This document shows positions 48,788-55,277 of a stretch of 64,000 bases of DNA, in pieces. The position numbers and the translations under genes are program-made. The notes beneath the pieces were generated by a model, which did not search any database, was not told the origin of the DNA, and saw nothing but the letters and a program-made list of their open reading frames with translations. This DNA comes from Micropruina sonneratiae (GTDB lineage Bacteria > Actinomycetota > Actinomycetes > Propionibacteriales > Propionibacteriaceae). How positions within the stretch are numbered: position 1 is the first letter of the stretch; each line of letters starts with the position of its first letter. The DNA lies in contig NZ_JAPDHX010000003.1 in NCBI RefSeq assembly GCF_025972045.1, positions 186,001 through 250,000 on the forward strand, read 5' to 3'.

Positions 48788-49183
48788 TCACTTCCTGTTC
48801 GTTTCGATCGTCAGCAGCTGCTTCGTCGGGGCCGGGTCGAGGAGCTGATGGATCGCCTGCAGCCCGGCAACGTTCACCCAGTACCAGGTCTGGCGGCCGT
48901 CCCGTTCCCGCTCCAGGAACCCGGCATCGAACAACGCCCCCAAGTGGTGGGTCACCGTCGGCTGACTCAACCCCAACCGCTCAGCCAACACACCCGTCGT
49001 CGCCCGGCCCCCCGCAGTAGCACGGATCAGGCTCAACAACCGCAACCGGGCCGGGTCAGCCAACGCCTTCAACGCCCCCGCCAACACCAACGCCTCCTCC
49101 GGCTGCAACTCCGCCTGCAACACCGGCGAGCAGCACAGATCCCCCACCAACATGGGTCGGGCCGAGACCTCCTGAAGACTCAT
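48788..49183 (-). CDS. arsR: Second ArsR-family regulator, upstream of arsM
   Basis: 131 residues. MLVGDLCCSPVLQAELQPEE at the N terminus has a CC pair, then KALADPARLRLLSLIRAT and LGLSQPTVTHHLGALFDAGF (recognition helix). The CC near the N terminus probably pairs with further thiols to sense As(III). It is transcribed with arsM and precedes palindromic operator sequences. It is distinct from the ArsR at 47.7 kb. Confidence 0.88.
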   Translation of the reverse strand: MSLQEVSARPMLVGDLCCSPVLQAELQPEEALVLAGALKALADPARLRLLSLIRATAGGRATTGVLAERLGLSQPTVTHHLGALFDAGFLERERDGRQTWYWVNVAGLQAIHQLLDPAPTKQLLTIETNRK

Positions 49184-49216
49184 AGATATGTGTCTATCAT
49201 ATCGACTAGTGTCGAT
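49182..49216. promoter_or_regulatory. Operator region of arsR2-arsM
   Basis: Two palindromes lie at and just upstream of the arsR2 start: ATAGA-TATGTG-TCTAT (49182-49197) and ATCGAC-TAGT-GTCGAT (49201-49216). Both have the dyad spacing of ArsR-type operators. One or both may be the autoregulatory site. Confidence 0.6.
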
Positions 49217-49363
49217 CAATAGAGGCTCATCGATGATTCCGACACAACTTCTCGTGGAGGTTGCCGGGGCTACATCTCGCTGCCCGTGCTTGCCCGCAGT
49301 AGGAGGGGATCGGACGTCAAGCCTAGTATCTCCACTAGTCAGACCAGCGAATCGTGGTGAACG

Positions 49364-50512
49364 CTAGCCCGTTGGTCGCGTCCCTTCCAGAATCCGGGAC
49401 AGCCCCTGAGCTACCCTCGCGTCCGCTCCGTCCAAGCTGTGCTGGTAGTGCATGGCCATGCCCGGAGTGGCGTGCCCAAGGCGCGCCATGACGTCGGCGG
49501 TGGTGGCTCCGACGGAGGTCGCGAGTGAGGCACCGGTGTGGCGTAGCGTGTCTGGTGTGGCGTCCGGACGGCCCGCCGCCGCAGCGGCCTTCCGGAAGAG
49601 CCGCGCGAACGAGGACGAATGCAGGTGGCCGCCGGTGGGCGCCGGGAACAGCAGCGCCTCCGGACCCGCGTCCACGTAGGTGTCGAGATGGGTCTTCAGC
49701 TCCGGCAGCAGGGCTGGCGGAACGTGTACCCGACGGACGCCGGCATCGGTCTTGGTGTCACCAATGAGGTAGCCGCCCTTGACCTTCACCACTCCGCGAG
49801 ACACCTCGAGCACGCCCGCCTTGAGATCGACGTCCTGGCGTCGCAGTTCCGACAGCTCCCCGTACCGAAGAGCGCACCAACAGCCCAGAAGCACGGCCGT
49901 GCGCAGCCGCGCAGGCATGGCGCGCGCCAGGTCGGCGACTTGCGCCACGGTCAGTGGCTCGATGTTCTTGGCTCGCTTCGTGCGCACCTTGGTGCGGCTC
50001 GGCAGCGCCACCGGGTTGCTGTCGACCAGCTCAGACTCCACCGCGCCGACCATGACGTTGTGGAGCAATTGGAACGCCTTGGACCGGGCGCGTGGTTTCG
50101 TCGGGTCGAGCGTGCTCCACCACTGCCGGACGCCACTCTTGGTCAGTTCCTCCACCGGCATCGTTCCCAGCGCAGGAACGATGTGATTGGCCAGCAGCGA
50201 GTCGTAGTCGCGCCGGGTCGCGGGCCGGAGGTCAAGGTCGCGCAGCCACGTCCTGGCAAACGTCTCGACGGTCAGCGGCACGGGCTTGGGCGCCGCTGCC
50301 GCAGCGGCGGCTTGGGCCAGTCGGACGGCGGGTGGGCGCCAGGTTTCGCTTTCGACCAACCGGCGCTCATCACTGAGCCAGGTCTCGGCGTCCGCCGCAC
50401 TGGTGAACGTGACCGGTGCGACGTGGCGCTGCAGGTCCGGCCCGGCGTAGCTGGCCTGGTACCGCCTGGACGGCAGCCGCCTGATCGCTCCGAAGCTCCG
50501 GCGTCGAGCCAT
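49364..50512 (-). CDS. int: Tyrosine-type integrase
   Basis: 382 residues. The N-terminal arm-binding and SAM-like domains (TVETFARTWLRDLDLRPAT) are followed by the catalytic domain with Arg in CWCALRYGELSEL, Lys in IGDTKTDAGVRRV, TLRHTGAS (Arg of HxxR; the usual first His reads Asp), GHATPGMAMHYQHS (His and the Tyr nucleophile). ATG 50512 begins MARRRSFG. It lies about 155 bases from the right att copy and is the recombinase of the island. Confidence 0.93.
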   Translation of the reverse strand: MARRRSFGAIRRLPSRRYQASYAGPDLQRHVAPVTFTSAADAETWLSDERRLVESETWRPPAVRLAQAAAAAAAPKPVPLTVETFARTWLRDLDLRPATRRDYDSLLANHIVPALGTMPVEELTKSGVRQWWSTLDPTKPRARSKAFQLLHNVMVGAVESELVDSNPVALPSRTKVRTKRAKNIEPLTVAQVADLARAMPARLRTAVLLGCWCALRYGELSELRRQDVDLKAGVLEVSRGVVKVKGGYLIGDTKTDAGVRRVHVPPALLPELKTHLDTYVDAGPEALLFPAPTGGHLHSSSFARLFRKAAAAAGRPDATPDTLRHTGASLATSVGATTADVMARLGHATPGMAMHYQHSLDGADARVAQGLSRILEGTRPTG

Positions 50513-50525
50513 CAGGACCCCATTT

Positions 50526-50544
50526 CGTGCAACATACGTGCAAC
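50526..50544. repeat. Integrase arm-type repeat, right end
   Basis: Identical to the 19-base block at 41845-41863 (two CGTGCAAC octamers). It lies just upstream of the integrase start and 124 bases before the right att core, consistent with binding that also affects integrase transcription. Confidence 0.65.
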
Positions 50545-50652
50545 ATCTCATCGCGTTTTGGTGCCAACGGGACCACCTTATCGCACGTTTTCGGGATCTG
50601 CATCCGATACGTCGGTGCTTGTCAGAGCGAGTTATCTAGGGATTTCTCCACA

Positions 50653-50696
50653 GGAGAAGGGACAGTGTGTGAGGGTTCAGGTCCCTTCTCCGGCAC
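50653..50696. other. Right attachment site (attR) with hairpin
   Basis: The 28-base att core at 50669-50696 matches the tRNA-Leu 3' end with one change. It is followed by CA, so the sequence reads CTCCGGC-A-CCA: the displaced tRNA end with an encoded CCA. GGAGAAGGGAC (50653-50663) is the exact reverse complement of GTCCCTTCTCC (50681-50691) in the core, so the site can fold. The 373 bases 50513-50885 contain no gene besides these sites. Confidence 0.8.
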
Positions 50697-50885
50697 CAGA
50701 GCGCCCGCCTCGGCGCGGCACCGCTCAAGCCACGACCTGGTGCCGATCCCGCGACACGGGCGGCCTGCTCCCCGCGCGGCCGATCACAGGACTTGCACAA
50801 TGAATCCTTGCTGGTCCCTCGCTGGCTCACAGCACGTGCATGGGTTGGTGGCCGAGGCTGGGGCCAGTCCAATCGAGGAGTGCAG

Positions 50886-51131
50886 ATGTCGTCAGCCGTG
50901 AAGCGGGCCCGCCTGGCCCTGGCCGCCGTGCTCACCGCAGCGACGTTCACCACCGGTGCCATCGTCGCCGGACTGGCCCAGGCGGCCACTGCCGCCGACG
51001 CGGCCACCACCACGTCGGGCACGGGCTCCAGCAGCGGCTCGAGCCCCAACGAGGGCTCATCCCGCTTCGGCTCCGCCGGCTCGGCCGGGTCGTCGTCCGG
51101 CTCCTCGCAGACCACCACCAGGGGGTCGTGA
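50886..51131 (+). CDS. Small exported Ser/Gly/Thr-rich protein of the redox operon
   Basis: 81 residues. The signal peptide is MSSAVKRARLALAAVLTAA onward, with likely cleavage after AQAATA. The mature 45 residues are nearly only Ser, Gly, Thr and Ala (TTTSGTGSSSGSS, SAGSAGSSSGSS), with one Arg-Phe in the middle. No Cys and no known domain. GAGGAG precedes the ATG. It is followed after one base by apbE, so it may be the substrate of the flavin transferase, but no classical flavinylation motif (S/T-G-A-T) is present. Confidence 0.6.
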   Translation: MSSAVKRARLALAAVLTAATFTTGAIVAGLAQAATAADAATTTSGTGSSSGSSPNEGSSRFGSAGSAGSSSGSSQTTTRGS

Positions 51132-51132
51132 G

Positions 51133-52095
51133 ATGAGCATCGCCGAGCCGGCCGCCCCGTCCGCCGGGCAGGTCACGATGGCCGACTTCGAGGCCATCGG
51201 CACCACGAACAGCATCCTGGCCACCAACTCCGCCTGCCTCGCTCCCGCCGTCGAGGTGGCGCGCGAATACCTGGCCGCGCTGGACGCCGCCGTGTCGCGT
51301 TTCCGCGACGACTCCGAGGTGATGCGATTGAGCGGCGCGGCCGAGTCGGGGGACGTGTGGTTCTTCGCCTCCGAGTTGTTCAACGACCACCTGGACGCCG
51401 CGCTGCGGGCCGCGTGGCTCAGCGGCGGCCTGGTCGACTTCACCGTCGGCAACGCCGTGATCGACGCCGGCTACAACGTGGACCTGCGGCTGGTCCGCGC
51501 CCGCGAGACCTGGACGCCGTCCGTCCGGCCACCGATCGTGCCCGGCTGGCGCCGGGTGCACCGCGGCCCGGGCGGCAGGGTGTCGGTGCCGCGCGGCACG
51601 GTGCTCGACTTCGGCGCCACCGCCAAGGCGCACGCCGCCGACCGGATCGCCCAGCGTCTCGCCGAGCAGTTTTGCGGCGGGTTCCTGGTCAACCTGGGCG
51701 GCGACATCGCCACTGCGGGCACGGCGCCTGCGGACGGCTGGCGCGTCGGGGTCGAGGACGCCGACGGCGCCGTCGAGCAGGTCATCACCGTCACCGACCA
51801 GGCGGTCGCCACGTCGTCCATCCGGCTGCGCCGCTGGGTCACCGACGCCGGCCCCGTCCACCACATCATCGACCCGTTCACCGCCGAACCGGCCGTTCCG
51901 GTCTGGTCGCAGGTGACCTGTGTGGCCGCGAACGCGCTGGAGGCGAACACCGCCTCGACCGCCGCGATCATCCTCGGGGAGGAGGCGCCCGCCTGGCTCA
52001 CCGGCGTCGGCGTCGCGGCCCGGCTGGACCGGCCCGACGGTCGCAGCACGTGCACACCGCGGTGGCCGCTGCCGGAGGTCGGCGGCGTCCGATGA
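51133..52095 (+). CDS. apbE: ApbE-like FAD:protein FMN transferase
   Basis: Attaches FMN covalently to Thr/Ser of partner proteins. 320 residues, with DFGATAKAHAADRIAQ (the ApbE flavin-binding motif), LVNLGGDIATAG and HHIIDPFTAEPAVP. No signal peptide or lipobox is visible, so it acts in the cytoplasm or uses a non-standard route. The metal-site segment reads LEANTASTAA. It overlaps the following gene by ATGA. No FMN-binding domain protein of the usual type is encoded next to it. Confidence 0.85.
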   Translation: MSIAEPAAPSAGQVTMADFEAIGTTNSILATNSACLAPAVEVAREYLAALDAAVSRFRDDSEVMRLSGAAESGDVWFFASELFNDHLDAALRAAWLSGGLVDFTVGNAVIDAGYNVDLRLVRARETWTPSVRPPIVPGWRRVHRGPGGRVSVPRGTVLDFGATAKAHAADRIAQRLAEQFCGGFLVNLGGDIATAGTAPADGWRVGVEDADGAVEQVITVTDQAVATSSIRLRRWVTDAGPVHHIIDPFTAEPAVPVWSQVTCVAANALEANTASTAAIILGEEAPAWLTGVGVAARLDRPDGRSTCTPRWPLPEVGGVR

Positions 52096-52658
52096 GCGAC
52101 CACCTGCTGTGGTACCTGTCCCGTGCCAGCGGCGTGGTCAGCGTGATGCTGTTCACGGCCGTCGTGGTGCTGGGTGCGTTGACGGCCGGACGCCGACGTC
52201 CGCACGGCGGTGGCGCGACGATCGTGATCGCCCTGCACCGTTGGCTGTCCCTGGGCCTGGTGGCGTTCCTGGCGGTGCACATCGTGACCGCCATCGCCGA
52301 CGGCTACGTGTCGATCGGCTGGCTGGCGACCGTGCTGCCGTTCACCTCGGGCTACGAGACCCTGTGGGTCGGCCTGGGCACGATCGCGTTCGACCTGATG
52401 CTGGCCGTCGTGATCACCAGCCTGCTGCGGCACCGCCTCCCCGAACGGCTGTGGCGGCTGGTGCACTGGGCCGCCTACGCGAGTTGGCCGATCGCGCTGG
52501 TGCACGGCTTCGCGATGGGCACCGGCGACCAGCCGGTGCTGCGGGTGGTCACCCTCGGCTGCGCGGCGATCGGGGCGGCTGCCGTGCTGTGGCGGGTGCT
52601 CGCCACCCACGCCGACCAGGTGCGGCGGCGCGAGATCGAGGCGCAGGAGTGGGCGTGA
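52092..52658 (+). CDS. Ferric-reductase-like transmembrane haem protein
   Basis: 188 residues, about five or six transmembrane helices. His residues suited to haem binding occur in VIALHRWLSLGLVAFLAVHIVTA and WRLVHWAAYASWPIALVHGFAMG, two pairs on two helices as in the ferric reductase-like domain family. The C-terminal helix ends in QVRRREIEAQEWA. It would carry electrons across the membrane. Overlaps at both ends (ATGA upstream, GTGA downstream) tie it to apbE and the NuoF-like gene. Confidence 0.8.
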   Translation: MSDHLLWYLSRASGVVSVMLFTAVVVLGALTAGRRRPHGGGATIVIALHRWLSLGLVAFLAVHIVTAIADGYVSIGWLATVLPFTSGYETLWVGLGTIAFDLMLAVVITSLLRHRLPERLWRLVHWAAYASWPIALVHGFAMGTGDQPVLRVVTLGCAAIGAAAVLWRVLATHADQVRRREIEAQEWA

Positions 52659-53746
52659 CGGACGTGATCACCCTGCTCGAGTCGGCCGGCCTGACCGGCC
52701 GGGGCGGCGCCGGCTTCAGCACCGCCGTCAAGGTGAAGGCCGCCCGTGACCACGGCGCGCGGCTGATCGTCAACGCCTGCGACGGCGAGTTGGGCGCCGC
52801 CAAGGACGCCTGGATCGTCGAACACAAGCTCGTTGAGCTGCTCGAGGGTGTGCGCCTGGTGGCGGGGGAGGGCGAGGTCCGGTTCGCCGCGCATCGTGGT
52901 TCGCGTACCGCCGAGGTGCTGGCCGCGGCCGGGTTGCGGGTGCTGGCGGTGCCGCACCGGTACGTGTCGTCGGAGGAGTCGGCGCTGATCGCGCTGGCCG
53001 GCGGCCGGCCCGCCAAGCCGATGACCAAGCGGACGCCGTTCGTCTTCGGCGGCCGCGACAGCCAGGGCCGGCCGGTCGCTGCGACGGTGGTGCTGAACGC
53101 CGAGACGGTGTGGCGCGTGGGGCAACTGCAGCGTTACGGAGCGGGCTGGTTCCGCTCGTTCGGGACGCCGGCGGAGCCCGGTCCGCGGCTGGTGGCGGTC
53201 GGCGGCGCGGTGCAGCGGCCCGGGGTGTACGAGACTGCCGCCGGGGTCGGGCTGGGCGAGCTGCTGGGCCTGGCCGGCGGCGCGGTGCCCGGCGTCCGGT
53301 ATGTCGGCGTGGGTGGCTTGGGCGGCGTCCTGCTGAGCGTGCAGGAGGTGGCGCTGACCAGGTGGGACACCCCCGGCATGGCCGCCCGCGGCGGTTCGCT
53401 GGGCCCCGGAGTGGTGACCGCCTGGGATCCCGCGGAGTGCCCGCTGAACGTGGCCGGCCGGCTGATCGGTTATGGAGCGGGCGAATCCGCCGGAAAGTGC
53501 GGGCCGTGCATGTTCGGCCTGCCCCGGCTCGCGCAGGACTGGGACGAGCTGGTGCGGCGTCCGACCATGGCGGGTCGGGACGCGTTCGAGCACAGGCTGG
53601 CGCTACTGGCCGGACGTGGCGCCTGCCACCACCCCGACGGCGTCGTGCGGTTCACCCGCTCGGCGCTGCACACGCTGGCGCCCGAGTTCGCCGCGCACGC
53701 CGCCGGCCGTTGCGAACGGAGGGTCGCAGATGCCGCCCACGCCTGA
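52655..53746 (+). CDS. NuoF-like NAD(P)H-dependent flavo-iron-sulfur protein
   Basis: 363 residues resembling the NADH-binding subunit of complex I: GLTGRGGAGFSTAVK (FMN/NADH loop), ACDGELGAAKDAWIVEHK, SSEESALIALAGGRP, an SLBB-like part (VAVGGAVQRPGVYETA) and the Fe-S module GESAGKCGPCMFG with a later GRGACHHPDG. It probably takes electrons from NAD(P)H. The third Cys of ESxGKCxPC is spaced as in NuoF. GTG 52655 overlaps the previous stop; GTG 52649 is also in frame. Confidence 0.85.
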   Translation: MTDVITLLESAGLTGRGGAGFSTAVKVKAARDHGARLIVNACDGELGAAKDAWIVEHKLVELLEGVRLVAGEGEVRFAAHRGSRTAEVLAAAGLRVLAVPHRYVSSEESALIALAGGRPAKPMTKRTPFVFGGRDSQGRPVAATVVLNAETVWRVGQLQRYGAGWFRSFGTPAEPGPRLVAVGGAVQRPGVYETAAGVGLGELLGLAGGAVPGVRYVGVGGLGGVLLSVQEVALTRWDTPGMAARGGSLGPGVVTAWDPAECPLNVAGRLIGYGAGESAGKCGPCMFGLPRLAQDWDELVRRPTMAGRDAFEHRLALLAGRGACHHPDGVVRFTRSALHTLAPEFAAHAAGRCERRVADAAHA

Positions 53747-53933
53747 GAACGTACGGGTCGCCGTCGACCGGGTGCTCTGTTCGGGGCACGGGGTTTGCGC
53801 CCAGACCCTGCCCGGCACCGTCGTCCTGGACGAGTGGGGCTACCCGATCCTCCGCACCGGGGCCACGGACGCCGCGGCGGCGTCCCTGGCGATCAAGCTC
53901 TGCCCGGCGCGGGCGCTGTACCTGCGGCCCTGA
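53730..53933 (+). CDS. Single-cluster ferredoxin
   Basis: 67 residues. CSGHGVCAQTLPG and KLCPARALYL give three Cys in the C-x5-C...CP pattern of small [3Fe-4S]/[4Fe-4S] ferredoxins used with P450s and reductases; the fourth cluster ligand is not a Cys (position reads GHG). It overlaps the end of the NuoF-like gene by 17 bases and ends the five-gene operon. It could link the NuoF-like protein to the membrane haem protein. Confidence 0.85.
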   Translation: MPPTPENVRVAVDRVLCSGHGVCAQTLPGTVVLDEWGYPILRTGATDAAAASLAIKLCPARALYLRP

Positions 53934-53938
53934 CGCGC

Positions 53939-54030
53939 GCACCCCTCCCGCGCGCTCGCCTAACCACCGAGCGCACCCCCAACCTTCGCGAGCGCTCGGT
54001 AGTTAGGCGAGCGCCCCGCGGAGGGGGTGC
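53939..54030. repeat. Nested palindromic element, type D
   Basis: Outer arms 53939-53964 and 54002-54030 pair with a small bulge (GCTCGCCTAAC with GTTAGGCGAGC is perfect). The inner stem ACCGAGCGC (53966-53974) pairs with GCGCTCGGT (53992-54000). The design matches copies A-C, but the sequence is unrelated. It starts just after the ferredoxin stop and ends at the convergent aldo/keto reductase stop, so it can terminate both. Confidence 0.8.
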
Positions 54031-55071
54031 TCAGGCCTTGCTCGGACCCTCCCACAGGTTGATGCCGCCCTCGACGGCGTGGGCGTCGATGGCGTCCAGC
54101 TCGTCGTCGGTGAAGTCGAGGTTGTCGACCGCGCCGAGGCTGTCCTCGAGTTGCTTCACGCTGGACGCCCCGATCAGCGCCGACGTGACCCGCTCGTCGC
54201 GCAGCACCCAGGCCAGCGCCAGCTGCGCCAGGGTCTGGCCTCGCTCGGCGGCGATGTCGTTGAGAGCCCTGATGTGGTCGAGGTTCTCGTCAGTGAGCAG
54301 ATCCGGCGAGAGCGACTTGCCCTGCGCCGCGCGGGACCCCTCGGGGACGCCGCCGAGGTACTTGTCGGTCAGCATGCCCTGGGCGAGCGGCGAGAACGCG
54401 ATGCAGCCCACACCCTCCTCGCCGAGCACGTCGAGCAGATCCTCCTCGACCCAGCGGTTGATCATCGAGTAGGACGGCTGGTGGATCAGCAGCGGCGTCC
54501 CGAGTTCGCGCAGGATCGCGACGGCCTCGCGCGTCCGCTGGCCGGAGTAGGACGAGACACCGACGTAGCGGGCCCGGCCCGACCGGACGGCGTAGTCCAG
54601 CGCCCCCATCGTCTCCTCGAGCGGGGTGTCGGGGTCGAAGCGGTGGTGGTAGAAGATGTCGACGTAGTCGAGCCCCATCCGCTCCAGCGAGGCGTCCAGC
54701 GAACCGATCAGGTACTTGCGCGAGCCGAGGTCGCCGTACGGGCCGGGCCAGAAGTCCCAGCCCGCCTTCGACGAGATGACCAGCTGGTCACGGTAGGGCG
54801 CGAAGTCCTCGCGCAGATGACGGCCGAAGTTGGTCTCGGCCGAACCGTACGGCGGGCCGTAGTTGTTGGCCAGGTCGAAGTGGGTGACGCCCAGGTCGAA
54901 CGCCCGCCGCAGCGTCGCCCGCTGGGTGGCGAACGGGACGTCGTCGCCGAAGTTGTGCCACAGGCCCAGCGAGATGGCGGGAAGCTTCAGCCCGCTGCGT
55001 CCGGTGCGGCGGTACGGCATCCGGCCGTCGTAGCGGTTCTCGTCGGGCAGGTAGGTGGGTTGCAGCGGCAT
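54031..55071 (-). CDS. gpr: Aldo/keto reductase (L-glyceraldehyde 3-phosphate reductase type)
   Basis: 346 residues, close in pattern to E. coli YghZ/Gpr: MPYRRTGRSGLKLPAISLGL, DLANNYGPPYGSAETNFG (catalytic Asp and Tyr), VISSKAGWDFWPGPYG and IYHH-type FYHHRFDPDTP (catalytic His). It reduces aldehydes such as L-glyceraldehyde 3-phosphate with NADPH. ATG 55071 begins MPLQPTYLPDENRYDG. The upstream frame is not protein-like. Confidence 0.85.
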   Translation of the reverse strand: MPLQPTYLPDENRYDGRMPYRRTGRSGLKLPAISLGLWHNFGDDVPFATQRATLRRAFDLGVTHFDLANNYGPPYGSAETNFGRHLREDFAPYRDQLVISSKAGWDFWPGPYGDLGSRKYLIGSLDASLERMGLDYVDIFYHHRFDPDTPLEETMGALDYAVRSGRARYVGVSSYSGQRTREAVAILRELGTPLLIHQPSYSMINRWVEEDLLDVLGEEGVGCIAFSPLAQGMLTDKYLGGVPEGSRAAQGKSLSPDLLTDENLDHIRALNDIAAERGQTLAQLALAWVLRDERVTSALIGASSVKQLEDSLGAVDNLDFTDDELDAIDAHAVEGGINLWEGPSKA

Positions 55072-55277
55072 TGGATCTCCTCCTGGTCGTCCTTCGATCC
55101 TAGGCCCAGCACCGGTGGCGGCGAACCGCCCATCAGGACGCAACGGTTGCTCAAAATCGAGCACCGAGTTCGGTGCCCGATCTGGATCGACCTCGACACG
55201 CCCGACCGAGCCCGCGCCGTCGCGCTCATCGGTGGGCCGTTGCGAACACCGCCGGCTCCGTCTGCCACGATTGCGCC

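Noticed and set aside
50653-50696. A second tRNA gene at the right att site
   Set aside because: Only the T arm and 3' acceptor half are present; D and anticodon arms are missing, and the T loop has G instead of the nearly invariant A58. It is the displaced tRNA end.
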